Below are positions 8,873-17,778 of a DNA stretch of 64,000 nucleotides, in pieces. The notes under the pieces were generated by a model. The model was not told where the DNA came from. It searched no databases and was given only the letters and a program-made list of their open reading frames with translations. A program made the position numbers and the translations under genes. Source of the DNA: DASUPK01 sp963848955 (GTDB lineage Bacteria; Actinomycetota; Thermoleophilia; Solirubrobacterales; 70-9); the NCBI GenBank assembly GCA_963848955.1, contig CAWKFQ010000006.1:61907-125906 (forward strand). The letters run 5' to 3'. Within the stretch, counting starts at the first letter, position 1, and each line of letters begins with the position of its first letter.

Positions 8873-9547
8873 CTAGGTCGCCCGCTCCTGCGCGAACGCT
8901 TCCTTCATGGACACCCGCCGCGCGTCGCCCCAGACCGGCTCGTCGTATCGGGCGCGCAGCATGATCTTCTGAAGCAGCGACAGGTCCTCCTGGCGGGCCA
9001 GGTCATAGCTCGAGCCCGCCTCCGAGTCGGCGTGACCGGGGTGGACCATCCACTCGGTCACGCCCAGCGGCGGATCGCGGACTTCCGGCGGCTCGGCGGG
9101 CTGCTTGCTCTCCGTCCGTCCGATCAGAAGGTCGGGGGTGTCGATGTTGCGCTCGCGCAGCCACTGCCGGTGGTCCGGGTTCACGGAGCGGACCGGGGCG
9201 CCGATCTGCTGCGCCGTCTGCATCACGGGCGTCGCGAGCTCCGGGCGCGCGTGGCAGTGCTTGTGGCCGTTGAGGAACGAGGGCCAGCGGCCGAAGAGGT
9301 CGCCGAAGCGCTCGAGCTGGACCCGCAGAGCTGTCCGGGCGGGTGCGCCGCTGCGAGGGCCCCAGCGGCCCTCGAACTCGATGTGCAGCCCGATCTCCAC
9401 CCCGGTCTCGAGCAGCGGCTCGGGCTCGCAGTGCTCGCGCTCGACCATGACGCTGACGCAGTCGAGTCCGCCCATCTCGACCGCCTCGAGGATTCCCTCG
9501 TTATAGGACGGCCAGTAGCCGTAGTCGTCGCCGGTGATCATCAGCAT
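8873..9547 (-). CDS. ChbG/HpnK (YdjC-like) carbohydrate deacetylase
   Basis: The YdjC/ChbG family removes N-acetyl groups from sugars using a metal-bound histidine/aspartate site. The start at 9547 gives MLMITGDDYGYWPSYNEGI with the paired aspartates; GLHIEFEG and NGHKHCHARPEL carry the metal-binding histidines, and MVHPGHAD is the family's late histidine motif. About 224 residues, slightly short but complete. A further in-frame start at 9577 would add ten residues. The substrate is not predictable and the neighbours give no pathway. Confidence 0.83.
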   Translation of the reverse strand: MLMITGDDYGYWPSYNEGILEAVEMGGLDCVSVMVEREHCEPEPLLETGVEIGLHIEFEGRWGPRSGAPARTALRVQLERFGDLFGRWPSFLNGHKHCHARPELATPVMQTAQQIGAPVRSVNPDHRQWLRERNIDTPDLLIGRTESKQPAEPPEVRDPPLGVTEWMVHPGHADSEAGSSYDLARQEDLSLLQKIMLRARYDEPVWGDARRVSMKEAFAQERAT

Positions 9548-9630
9548 GCGGCGGTTGTCTCCCGGTACGGCGGCCATCGTTCATCCCATGATTGCCGACG
9601 GGGGCGCCTCGCGCGCGCCTGGGCCTGCGG

Positions 9631-10413
9631 TCAGCTGACCTGCTGGATCGCGGCCTGGATGTCCTGAACCGTCGGGATCGTCGAACCGCCGATCGGCTTC
9701 TGTCCGTTCGGGCCCTGCACGAGGATCGACGGTGTGCCGTTGAAGCCGAGTGACTCGGCCTGGGTGCTGCCCTGCTGGATGGTCGCGTCCCATTTCGGAT
9801 CGTTGCGATCCGTATTCCACTTATCGATGTCTGGGACACCTGCGCCCCTCGCGATGCTGGTCAGGAAGGCGTCCGTGACGTAGCCAGAGTTCTCGCCCCC
9901 CTGGTTCAGGTAGAAGAGCTGCAGGAAGTTCCAGAACCGGCCCTGGTCCCCCGCCGCGAGGGCCGCCTTCATGGCCGGCGTCGAGTCCGGCCCGATGATC
10001 AGGTAGGGCCGGAACTCGTATTTGACGTTTCCAGGCTTCACCTCGCTGGAGATCAGATCGGGGGCCACCTGCTCCGAGAAGAACTTGCAGCCGGTGCATT
10101 GGGGGTCGCCGAACTCGACGACCGTCACCGGCGCGCCAGCGTCGCCCAGGACCGCACCGCTCTGTGAGATGCCGTTGAGCTCCGCGCTCACCTGTTGGGC
10201 CCCCTGGACGTTGGAGGGCGTCCCCCCTCCCCCGTCGTCGTCCCCGCCGGACTGGCTGATCACGATCAGAGCGACGACCACCGCGACAGCCGCAAAGGCG
10301 CCGATGATCAGATATTGAAGCCGACGCTTTCGCGCCACCGCCCCGGCCTGCTGCGACTCGGTCGCCTGACGCTCCGCGCGCAGGCGTTCTCTCTCGTCCC
10401 GTCTACCTGCCAT
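9631..10413 (-). CDS. Membrane-anchored DsbA-like thioredoxin-fold protein
   Basis: Extracytoplasmic thiol oxidoreductase. A positively charged N-terminus is followed by one transmembrane anchor (LQYLIIGAFAAVAVVVALIV), a Gly/Asp linker, then a DsbA-type domain with active site QCTGCKFF, a helical insert and cis-proline FNGTPSILV. The ATG at 10413 is preferred because it overlaps the end of the VKOR gene by 11 bases, a translationally coupled arrangement. VKOR would reoxidise the CTGC site, giving a complete disulfide-forming pair as in other actinobacteria. Confidence 0.88.
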   Translation of the reverse strand: MAGRRDERERLRAERQATESQQAGAVARKRRLQYLIIGAFAAVAVVVALIVISQSGGDDDGGGGTPSNVQGAQQVSAELNGISQSGAVLGDAGAPVTVVEFGDPQCTGCKFFSEQVAPDLISSEVKPGNVKYEFRPYLIIGPDSTPAMKAALAAGDQGRFWNFLQLFYLNQGGENSGYVTDAFLTSIARGAGVPDIDKWNTDRNDPKWDATIQQGSTQAESLGFNGTPSILVQGPNGQKPIGGSTIPTVQDIQAAIQQVS

Positions 10414-10861
10414 GCGAGGACTGTAGCTGGGGGCCTCCGAGCTCATGGCCGGCGTAGGCGAAGGCGCGGGTGGCGGCGACGGCCAGCGAAAGGGCCATCA
10501 GGATCGCGCTGGCGACGCACCACTGGCAGATCGCGTCGATCACGAAGAGCTCGAGGTAGGTCAGGTAGAGGCTGAAGCCGAAGCCGATCAGCGCCGTCAG
10601 GAAGCCGCCGAAGCGTCCCGGGTCGCCCGGCACGATGGCCGCCACGAGCACCAGCACGTAGCCGACGATCCCGATCACAGCCACGTTGACACCCGCGAGG
10701 TCGGCGTACTTGCTGTCCGCGACGGTCTCGCAGCCGCTCCCGCCCGCCAGGCACTTCGGCGCCCCGCCGCCGCTCTCGGCGATCGCGATGTAGGTCGCCA
10801 CCGCGATCCCGGCCAAAGCCAGAACAGCGGCCGCGATGCGCAAATTCCGCTCGGAGAGCAC
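10403..10861 (-). CDS. Vitamin K epoxide reductase (VKOR) family protein
   Basis: Four-helix membrane enzyme that regenerates DsbA by passing electrons to quinone. Both cysteine pairs are visible: the loop pair within CLAGGSGC and the active-site CQWC in DAICQWCVASAILM. Hydrophobic helices lie at about residues 9-27, 60-80, 85-108 and 115-135. It starts with GTG at 10861; 152 residues is typical of bacterial single-domain VKOR. The 3' end overlaps the downstream DsbA-like gene. Confidence 0.9.
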   Translation of the reverse strand: MLSERNLRIAAAVLALAGIAVATYIAIAESGGGAPKCLAGGSGCETVADSKYADLAGVNVAVIGIVGYVLVLVAAIVPGDPGRFGGFLTALIGFGFSLYLTYLELFVIDAICQWCVASAILMALSLAVAATRAFAYAGHELGGPQLQSSHGR

Positions 10862-10883
10862 AGGCCAATGCTATGAAGCGAAC

Positions 10884-11390
10884 GTGAACGGAAGTTCATT
10901 CGCCGAGATCCGGATCGCGGAGGCAGCGGACGCAACCCGTGTCGCAGCGATCTTCAACCAGGGTGTGGAGGAGCGGGTCGCCACCTTCGAGACGCATCTC
11001 GCGACGCCGGAGGACGCGGCGCGCTGGATTGCGGACGATCTGGTCGTCGTCCTGGACGCCCGCGAGGGGGTCGTCGGCTGGGCGAAGGCAGGGCCCTACA
11101 CGGACCGGCACGAGCACTACGACGGCGTGCGCGAGGCGACGCTCTACGTCGCCCGTGAATCGCGGCGCGCCGGGGCTGGGAAGGCGCTGCTCACCGAGCT
11201 CGCCGAGGCCGCTCGGAGGGAGGGGGCGCACAAGCTGGTGGGCAAGGTCTTCACTTCCAACGAGCCGAGCCTGGCCCTGCTGAAAGCGCTCGGCTGGAGA
11301 GAGGTCGGCATCCACCGACGCCACGGGACGCTCGACGGCGAGTGGAGGGACGTGCTCGTGGTCGAAAAGCTGCTCGATCGGGCCGAGTAG
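10884..11390 (+). CDS. GNAT N-acetyltransferase, phosphinothricin-acetyltransferase-like
   Basis: A GCN5-related acetyltransferase of about 168 residues. IRIAEAADATRVAAIFNQGV matches the opening of Pat/YncA-type enzymes, LYVARESRRAGAGKALL is the acetyl-CoA-binding motif A, and KVFTSNEPSLALLKALGW plus RRHGTLDGEWRDVLVVEKLL is the Pat-like C-terminus. The GTG at 10884 is chosen from this alignment. It diverges from the VKOR gene 22 bases away. Its substrate could be a methionine sulfoximine-like or other small amine. Confidence 0.85.
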   Translation: MNGSSFAEIRIAEAADATRVAAIFNQGVEERVATFETHLATPEDAARWIADDLVVVLDAREGVVGWAKAGPYTDRHEHYDGVREATLYVARESRRAGAGKALLTELAEAARREGAHKLVGKVFTSNEPSLALLKALGWREVGIHRRHGTLDGEWRDVLVVEKLLDRAE

Positions 11391-11447
11391 ACCGCTCGTT
11401 TCGGTGCTATCCCTGTGTTACAGGCAGGGAGGACGAATCAGGGAGCT

Positions 11448-12575
11448 ATGCGGGGATTGACGAAAAAGGCACTCACTGGCGCCATCGGCGCGCTGGCGGC
11501 GACCCTGCTCGTGGCCCCGTCGGCTCTGGCCTCGACCGTGACGATCACGGGCGGCGACACGGTCAGGGTCGCCGAGACAGGCGATGAGACGAATCAGATC
11601 ACGGTCAGCGTCGACGCCGGGACGGAGGCCTACTACTCGGTCAGGGATACGGCGACGCTGACTCCGAGCGGAACCTGCGTCGCGGTGGATGGACACTTCG
11701 CCGTCTGCCCGCGCACGGGCATCAAGACGATCATCGTCCAGACCGGCGACGGCGCCGACGCGATCACGCTCGACGCGGCCACGATTCCCGGCACGATCAG
11801 CGAGACAGTCGATGGGGGCTCGGGAAACGATGACATCACCGGCGCCAATACGCCCGGCACTGTCGGCGGCGGATCAGGCAACGACAACGTGCACGGTCGC
11901 GGAACCGTCAACGGCGGCGCCGGCAATGACCTGCTGACGGGGTCGCCGCTGGCCGACGACCTCCGCGGCGGCAGCGGGAGGGACAACCTCGACGGCGGGT
12001 TCGGGGCGGACGACATCGCCGGCGGCAGCCAGGCCGACACCCTCGTATATTCGGGGAGGCTCAACGGGGTCAACGTGACGATGGGCTTGGGCAACTTCAA
12101 CGATGGCGGTCCCGAGGACCAGACGGGCAGCCGCCGCGACACGGTGCACGGCGATGTCGAGGTTCAGTTCGGAACCGAGCGCAATGACGTGCTCGTCGGG
12201 GACCGCACGCCGGAGACGCTGGTCGGGCTCGGCGGCGACGACTTCGAAGTCGGAAACGGCGGGGGCGACACCGTGCTCGGCTTTGACGGCAGCGACCTGC
12301 TGATCGGGGGAACCGGCAGCGACATCCTGCGCGGTGGGGCGGGTGCCGACCGCCAGTTCGGCAAGTCCGGGAACGACCGGCTGGCCGGCGGCCCCGACGA
12401 CGACTTCCTCCGCGGCGGGACCGGGGTCGACGTGATGAAGGGCAAGAACGGGATCGACCGGATCAACGCGCGCGACGGCGTCCGCGACGTGAAGATCAGC
12501 TGCGGGCCGGGCCCGAAGCGGCTCGAGGGCGCCAAGCGGGACAGGCGCCTCGACCCGCGTCCCCGCTCCTGCTGA
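11448..12575 (+). CDS. Secreted RTX (haemolysin-type calcium-binding repeat) protein
   Basis: The ATG at 11448 gives a signal peptide (KKALTGAIGALAATLLVAPSALA). From about residue 120 the sequence is dominated by GGxGxDxhx nonapeptides, for example GGSGNDDITG, GGAGNDLLTG, GGSGRDNLDGGFGADDI and GGTGSDILRGGAGADRQFG, which form calcium-binding beta-rolls. The C-terminus is basic and ends in a lone cysteine. There is no catalytic domain and no type I secretion gene nearby; in this Gram-positive-like context Sec export is likely. Role unknown, probably surface or matrix. Confidence 0.85.
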   Translation: MRGLTKKALTGAIGALAATLLVAPSALASTVTITGGDTVRVAETGDETNQITVSVDAGTEAYYSVRDTATLTPSGTCVAVDGHFAVCPRTGIKTIIVQTGDGADAITLDAATIPGTISETVDGGSGNDDITGANTPGTVGGGSGNDNVHGRGTVNGGAGNDLLTGSPLADDLRGGSGRDNLDGGFGADDIAGGSQADTLVYSGRLNGVNVTMGLGNFNDGGPEDQTGSRRDTVHGDVEVQFGTERNDVLVGDRTPETLVGLGGDDFEVGNGGGDTVLGFDGSDLLIGGTGSDILRGGAGADRQFGKSGNDRLAGGPDDDFLRGGTGVDVMKGKNGIDRINARDGVRDVKISCGPGPKRLEGAKRDRRLDPRPRSC

Positions 12576-12612
12576 CCGAGCGCGTTATAGGCCTCGATTC
12601 GTCCTCGCCGGC

Positions 12613-13287
12613 GTGGATGATGGCGCCGTGCAGCGGATCCACTACCGCTTCGGGATCGTCCTGGCACTGATCATCGTTGCGGTCTTCTTCGTGATGGCGG
12701 CGCCGCGCGGCGACGGGGCGCGCTTCGTGTCGGTCACCCTGCAGGCCTTGGTGCTCGTCGCCGCCGTGATCGCCTCCAAGTCGCCTCCCTGGGTGATCAG
12801 GCTGAGCGTCGCCGCGGCGATCCTAGGGATCGCCGGGTCCGCCGCGGCGCTCTTCGGGACGGGCCAGTTCGGTAACAGCGCCGCCGGCATCGTCGCCCTG
12901 CTCTACGTGCTGATGACGCCGCCGGCGATCGCCACCGGCGTGGTCAAGCAGTTCCGCGAGGAGGGCGGGGTGACGATCCACTCGATGTTCGGCGTGCTCT
13001 GCCTCTATCTGCTGATCGGCCTGATCTTCGCGGTCGCGTTCGCCGTCATCCAGGACATCTCGAGCACGGACTTCTTCACGACCAAGGACGGGGGGCGGGA
13101 CGACTTCCTCTACTTCTCTTACGCCACCCTGACTACCGTCGGGTACGGCGACCTGATCGCGGCGACCAACCTGGGGCGCGCGCTCGCGATCAGCGAGGCA
13201 CTGCTCGGCCAGATCTACCTGGTCACGGTCGTCGCCCTGATCGTGGGGAACCTGCGCAGTCGCCCGCGAGTCGAGACCGACCGCTAG
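12613..13287 (+). CDS. Six-helix potassium channel
   Basis: The GTG start at 12613 yields 224 residues with about six hydrophobic helices. The pore signature TTVGYGD (residues about 170-176) is the K+ selectivity filter, followed by a final helix. The putative S4 region lacks regularly spaced arginines, so voltage gating is unlikely, and there is no RCK or cyclic-nucleotide domain. The stop overlaps the convergent metallopeptidase stop. Confidence 0.85.
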   Translation: MDDGAVQRIHYRFGIVLALIIVAVFFVMAAPRGDGARFVSVTLQALVLVAAVIASKSPPWVIRLSVAAAILGIAGSAAALFGTGQFGNSAAGIVALLYVLMTPPAIATGVVKQFREEGGVTIHSMFGVLCLYLLIGLIFAVAFAVIQDISSTDFFTTKDGGRDDFLYFSYATLTTVGYGDLIAATNLGRALAISEALLGQIYLVTVVALIVGNLRSRPRVETDR

Positions 13288-13673
13288 GCCAGCTCGAGCA
13301 GGGACCAGAACGCGTGCTCGCGGGGCGGGATCCGCGGCGGGACGCGGCGGTACTGGCGGCTGCGCGCCCAGTCGAGATAGCCGCGCAGGCGGCGGGAGAT
13401 CGAGCGGCGCGTCGCGGGCGTCGGTTCCACCACGGCGTGGTCGAGTGCCCACAGCCAGGCGTTGGCCTCGGATTCGAGCCGGGGGGCCGACCGCCCCCGG
13501 CCCACCAGATGCCCGATTTCGTGCAGGGCGATGAAGTAGGACACCTGGCCGCGGATCGGCGGGATCGCGATCTCGAGCCTGCCGCCCCGCCAGCGGATGG
13601 CGCGACCCCGCGAAGAGGCCCCGACCAACTCGATCCCGTGCTCGCGGCAGAGGTCCTCGACGTGCGCCTCCAT
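13284..13673 (-). CDS. Small HExxH zinc-metallopeptidase-like protein
   Basis: The motif FIALHEIGHLVG gives an HExxH zincin site, and the downstream ESEANAWLWALDHAVV supplies a candidate third ligand, the pattern of ImmA/IrrE-type (DUF955) peptidases. From ATG 13673 the product has 129 residues; an in-frame ATG at 13757 would add 28 basic residues but leaves only nine bases to the divergent nadE. No partner HTH repressor gene is adjacent, so its target is unknown. Confidence 0.7.
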   Translation of the reverse strand: MEAHVEDLCREHGIELVGASSRGRAIRWRGGRLEIAIPPIRGQVSYFIALHEIGHLVGRGRSAPRLESEANAWLWALDHAVVEPTPATRRSISRRLRGYLDWARSRQYRRVPPRIPPREHAFWSLLELA

Positions 13674-13766
13674 CAGGTCCACGCCGCGACGCCTGGGAGG
13701 CTTGCGATCCTGCCTGAACACGCGCGGCAGGGTAGTGCTGCGGGCGGATGAAGCCATACTTGGGAT

Positions 13767-15545
13767 ATGGCCGAAGCAACCAATTTGCGCCTCGCCCTGG
13801 CCCAGATCGACCCCACCGTGGGCGATGTCGAGGGCAACGTGCGCCTGATCTCGGAGTCGATCGAGAGCGCCCGGGATCACGGCGCGCAGCTCGTGCTGCT
13901 GCCCGAGCTCTGCATCTCCGGCTATCCACCCGAGGATCTGCTCCTGCGCCGTGACTTTCTCGCGGCGGTGCGCGAGGGGCTCGACGCGATCGCGGCCGAG
14001 GTCGAGGGCATCGTCGCCCTGGTGGGGTTTCCGGAGCGGGTCGAGCGATCGCCAGAGGAGCTCGAGCACTTCGATCCGCTGATCGATTCGCCGCCTCCCC
14101 CGGCCTACAACTCGCTCGCGATCGTCGCCGATCGTGACGTCCAGGGCATCTACCACAAGTGCGATCTCCCGAACTACGGCGTCTTCGACGAGCGGCGCTA
14201 CTTCGAGCCGGTCAGAGACGCCTCTCTGATCGAGCTCGACGGTGCACTGATCGGCCTAACCATCTGCGAGGACATCTGGCACCCGGGCTTCCCGGAGAGC
14301 GAGGAGGTCGCGGCCGGCGCGCGCCTCGTCGTCAACGCCTCGGCCTCGCCCTACCACCGCGGGAAGAGCCGCGCCCGGGAGGGATTGGTGGTCGAGCGGG
14401 CGCGCGCCAACGGCGCTGCGTTTGCGCTTTGCAACGCCGTGGGCGGTCAGGACGAGCTCGTCTTCGACGGCGGCAGTGTCGTGGTCGCCGCCGACGGCCA
14501 GGTGCTCGCCCGCGCCGCGCAGTTCAAGCCCGAGCTCCTGCTCTGCGATCTGCCGCTTCCCGACCCGGCCGCGTCGGATGGCGCCTCCTCCGCTCGTGGG
14601 GTGCGAACACTGGCTGAGGTGAGCTCCGGGGCCGATCGCTCCGTGCCGGTGGGGCCGCGCCTCGCCGCGCCGCTCGCAAGCGAGGAGGCCGAGGTCTACT
14701 CGGCGCTCGAGCTGGGGCTGCGCGATTACGTTGAGAAGAACGGCTTCGACCACGTGGTGCTGGCACTCTCGGGGGGAATCGACTCGGCGCTGGTCGCACT
14801 GATCGCGGCGGATGCGCTCGGTCCGGATCGCGTCACCGTGGTCGTCATGCCCTCCCCCAACTCGAGCGGCGAGACCCAGGCCGATGCGCGGACGATCGCC
14901 GCGAATCTCGGCGTGGAGCTGATCGAGATCTCGATCGCCGAGGCGATGGAGGCCTACTCGCACGCTCTGGCGCCGGCCTTCGAGGGCGCGGAGCCCGGGC
15001 TCGCGGAGGAGAACATCCAGGCGCGGATCCGCGGGAATCTGATCATGGCGCTCTCCAACAAGTTCGGCTGGCTCGTGCTCACCACCGGAAACAAGAGCGA
15101 GCTCTCGGTCGGCTACGCGACCCTCTACGGCGACATGGCCGGCGGCTTCGCGGTGATCAAGGACGTCTTCAAGCTGCTCGTCTACCGGCTGGTCCGCTGG
15201 CGGAACGAGCAAGAGGATCGCGAGCTCATCCCGGAGTCGGTGCTGGAGCGGCCGCCCTCGGCGGAGCTCCGGCCGGATCAGCTCGACGAGGACTCCCTGC
15301 CTCCCTACGAGCTGCTCGACCGGATCCTGGAGGCATACGTCGAGCGCGACGAGGGGATTGACGCCCTGGTCGCCGAGGGACTTCCGGAGGACACGGTCAT
15401 GGACGTCGTGCGCATGGTCGACCGGGCCGAGTACAAGCGCCGCCAGGCCCCGCCCGGAATCCGCATCTCGACCAAGGCCTTTGGCCGGGACCGGCGCCTG
15501 CCGATCACCAACCGGTTCGGCTCGATGCGCCCGTTGCCGCGCTAG
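13767..15545 (+). CDS. nadE: Glutamine-dependent NAD+ synthetase
   Basis: Converts deamido-NAD to NAD using glutamine nitrogen. The N-terminal nitrilase domain shows Glu in LLPELCISGYPPEDL, Lys in YHKCDLPNYGVFDERRYF and Cys in LTICEDIWHPG; the C-terminal synthetase domain shows the P-loop LSGGIDSALVALIAADALG and TTGNKSELSVGYATLYGD. 592 residues matches the two-domain form. No frameshift. Confidence 0.95.
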   Translation: MAEATNLRLALAQIDPTVGDVEGNVRLISESIESARDHGAQLVLLPELCISGYPPEDLLLRRDFLAAVREGLDAIAAEVEGIVALVGFPERVERSPEELEHFDPLIDSPPPPAYNSLAIVADRDVQGIYHKCDLPNYGVFDERRYFEPVRDASLIELDGALIGLTICEDIWHPGFPESEEVAAGARLVVNASASPYHRGKSRAREGLVVERARANGAAFALCNAVGGQDELVFDGGSVVVAADGQVLARAAQFKPELLLCDLPLPDPAASDGASSARGVRTLAEVSSGADRSVPVGPRLAAPLASEEAEVYSALELGLRDYVEKNGFDHVVLALSGGIDSALVALIAADALGPDRVTVVVMPSPNSSGETQADARTIAANLGVELIEISIAEAMEAYSHALAPAFEGAEPGLAEENIQARIRGNLIMALSNKFGWLVLTTGNKSELSVGYATLYGDMAGGFAVIKDVFKLLVYRLVRWRNEQEDRELIPESVLERPPSAELRPDQLDEDSLPPYELLDRILEAYVERDEGIDALVAEGLPEDTVMDVVRMVDRAEYKRRQAPPGIRISTKAFGRDRRLPITNRFGSMRPLPR

Positions 15546-15564
15546 CCGACGCTAGACGGGAAGG

Positions 15565-16113
15565 CTAGGCGCGCCCGTAGCGTTCGAGGACCACGCGCGA
15601 GGCGAACGTCCTGGTCTCGATCAGGTCCAGCGGCACGTACTCGGTGACCGGCGGCAGGAACGGCGTGCCACCTCCGACGACGACCGGATAGCGGAACATG
15701 CGCAGCTCGTCGATGAGGGCGAGCTCGATCGCCTGCGCGGCCAGGCCGGCACCGCCGATTGAGACGTCCTTGTCAGTCGCGTTGAGCGCCGCGGCGGCCT
15801 CCTCGGCCACCGACGCCTCGGCGAGCCGGGCGTTGCCCTGGACGCTGTCGAGCGTGCGGCTGAAGACGACCTTCGGGATCGCGCACCAGACGTCGGCGAA
15901 CGCGGCCCTGAGTTCGTCCTCGCGCAGCGACGGATCCGTCTCCCACACCAGCATCGTCTCGTAGAGCCTGCGGCCCAACAGGTAGCCGCCGAGCTCGCGT
16001 ATCTGCTCGAGGTGAAACTCGAACAGCTCATCGCTGGGTGCGCCCCACTCGAACCCGCCCTCGCGGTCGGCGATAAAGCCGTCCACCGAGACGCTCATCG
16101 AGTAGATCAGCAT
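15565..16113 (-). CDS. Dihydrofolate-reductase-like protein (RibD C-terminal domain family)
   Basis: A 182-residue member of the RibD_C/DHFR-fold family: MLIYSMSVSVDGFIADREGG at the start, GGYLLGRRLYETML, SIGGAGLAAQAIELALIDEL (cofactor-binding glycines) and VVVGGGTPFLPP. These stand-alone proteins are annotated as dihydrofolate-reductase family but their substrates are mostly undefined. It heads a short leftward group of small enzymes (VOC, thioesterase), each apparently separately started. Confidence 0.85.
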   Translation of the reverse strand: MLIYSMSVSVDGFIADREGGFEWGAPSDELFEFHLEQIRELGGYLLGRRLYETMLVWETDPSLREDELRAAFADVWCAIPKVVFSRTLDSVQGNARLAEASVAEEAAAALNATDKDVSIGGAGLAAQAIELALIDELRMFRYPVVVGGGTPFLPPVTEYVPLDLIETRTFASRVVLERYGRA

Positions 16114-16208
16114 GGCTTCAAGCTCATCGCACCGGAGCGACGGGCGATGATCGTCATGACGTTCACCATTGAGCCGTCACGCAGCGACGCCGATGCTCGG
16201 AGCATCGT

Positions 16209-16646
16209 TCAGCGGAGCTCCTCGATCAGCCCGATGATGATGCCGTCGGGGCCGCGGACGTAGCAGTACCGGTAGATGTCCCCGTACTGCGCCACCTCGC
16301 CCACGAGTTCGGCGCCGTGGGCGCGCAGGCGGTCGAGGACGTCGTCGACGGCGTCGACGGCGAACGTGAGGCGAGGGATGCCCGGGGTGTTCATCGGCGC
16401 CCTCGGCGCAATGCTGGTGGCCACCGGCCTGTGGAACGTCGACAGCTCGACCCGGCCGTGGCCGTCCGGGGTCCGCACGACGGCGATGTCCGCTCGGACG
16501 CCGTCCAGCCCGAGGAGCTGGTCCACCCATTCACCCTCGACTGCTGCCTCGCCCTCCAGTTCCAGGCCCAGTTCGAGGAAGAACGCGATCGCGGCCGCGA
16601 GATCCTCGACGAGGACGCCGGCGTGATCCATACGGGAGACCGTCAT
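16209..16646 (-). CDS. VOC (glyoxalase/bleomycin-resistance) family protein
   Basis: A 145-residue protein with two beta-alpha-beta-beta-beta modules. The first opens with MDHAGVLVEDLAAAIAFFLE; the second has PRLTFAVDAVDDVLDRLRAHG and ends RYCYVRGPDGIIIGLIEEL with the family's terminal metal-binding glutamate region. Function could be lyase, dioxygenase or binding protein. Confidence 0.85.
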   Translation of the reverse strand: MTVSRMDHAGVLVEDLAAAIAFFLELGLELEGEAAVEGEWVDQLLGLDGVRADIAVVRTPDGHGRVELSTFHRPVATSIAPRAPMNTPGIPRLTFAVDAVDDVLDRLRAHGAELVGEVAQYGDIYRYCYVRGPDGIIIGLIEELR

Positions 16647-16685
16647 GCCACGCAGTTTAGGTTTGCGCCATGCGAAAACTCAGTG

Positions 16686-17081
16686 TCATCGGCGCGGCCG
16701 CACGGCAATCGTCACGCGCGCCAGGGCGCAGACGCGGCCCTCGTCGTCGGCGATCTCGACGTCCCAGACCCACGTCGTTCGCCCACGGTGGCGAGGCATC
16801 GCTGACGCGTTGATGTTGCCGTCGCCGATCGGGCGCAGGAAGGTCGTGTCGTTTGCCTGCCCCATCGCCACCATGTCCTCCTCGCGCACAGCCGCATGGG
16901 TGGCCGCCGAGGTGAGGCTCTCGGCGAGCGCGGCGAAGACGCCTCCATGGACGATGCCGTAGGGCTGCAGGTGCCTGGCCTCCACCGCGATGCGGGCACG
17001 GGCGTCGTCAGGGTCAAGGCTGAGCCACTCGACGCCGATCTCCTCGGCGAAGCCGGACGGGGAGTCCTCGGTCTGACCCAT
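16686..17081 (-). CDS. Hotdog-fold thioesterase (PaaI-like)
   Basis: The ATG at 17081 gives 131 residues with the PaaI/DUF4442-type pattern: LQPYGIVHGGVFAALAESL (the HGG motif with catalytic-site Asn/Asp region), GQANDTTFLRPIGDGNINA and TWVWDVEIADDEGRVCALAR. It probably hydrolyses an acyl-CoA thioester. It diverges from the DUF1089-like gene 24 bases away, so their promoters overlap. Confidence 0.85.
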   Translation of the reverse strand: MGQTEDSPSGFAEEIGVEWLSLDPDDARARIAVEARHLQPYGIVHGGVFAALAESLTSAATHAAVREEDMVAMGQANDTTFLRPIGDGNINASAMPRHRGRTTWVWDVEIADDEGRVCALARVTIAVRPRR

Positions 17082-17105
17082 GGCGCGGCACCATAGTGTC
17101 CAGCC

Positions 17106-17723
17106 ATGCATTTCCTGATCTGGGCCGGCGTCGAAGAGTGGTTGACAGAGTCGGCTGCGGTGGATCTGGAGAGCGATGGCCTGAGTGCAAACGGCACGCA
17201 GCTGGGTGCCGAGCCGGCGCCTTTTCGGGTCGACTACCGGCTCGAGACGCCCGACTTCGTCACACGGGTGCTCGAGTTGACCTCGGTTGGGGAAGGCTGG
17301 CGCAGACATCTGATGCTTCGACACGATGGCGAGGGCTCGTGGAACGCGGACGTCGACGATGAGGGCGATGTGCCGGGCGGTTCGTGGGACGGCTCGCTGC
17401 CGGACCTCTCTGAGGCACTCGACATCGACATCCAGAACTCACCCCTCACCAACACGATGCCGATCCTGCGGCAGGGGTTTCACCGCGAAGGAAGCGGCGA
17501 CTTCCTGATGGCCTTCATCACGACCCCCACCCTGCGCGTGGAGGCCTCACCGCAGCGCTACGAGCACGTGCGCGCGACCCACGACGGCTCGGTCGTCAGG
17601 TACATCAGCAGGGACGGGGATTTCACCGCTGAGCTCGAGCTCGACTCGGACGGCCTGCTGCGCTTCTATCCACGGCTGGCCCGGCGGGTCGAACCCGGCG
17701 AGATGGCAGACGAGGGCGCTTAA
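17106..17723 (+). CDS. Putative glycolipid-binding protein (DUF1089-like)
   Basis: A 205-residue soluble protein. The N-terminal pattern (WAGVEEWLTESAAVDLESDG, then FRVDYRLETPDFVTRVLEL) and the tryptophan-rich strands GEGWRRHLMLRHDGEGSWNA, with SPLTNTMPILR and RYISRDGDFTAELELDSDGL, resemble the putative glycolipid-binding family DUF1089. No signal peptide. Function is only inferred from the family name. Confidence 0.6.
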   Translation: MHFLIWAGVEEWLTESAAVDLESDGLSANGTQLGAEPAPFRVDYRLETPDFVTRVLELTSVGEGWRRHLMLRHDGEGSWNADVDDEGDVPGGSWDGSLPDLSEALDIDIQNSPLTNTMPILRQGFHREGSGDFLMAFITTPTLRVEASPQRYEHVRATHDGSVVRYISRDGDFTAELELDSDGLLRFYPRLARRVEPGEMADEGA

Positions 17724-17778
17724 ACGGGGGTTAAGAGCTGCGTCAGGCGTGGCGCCTCTGCCCTACGCTTCCTCGCCC

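Noticed and set aside
13757..14156. Upstream extension of the HExxH protein to 290 residues
   Set aside because: The extension lies entirely antisense to the N-terminal nitrilase domain of nadE and has shadow composition.
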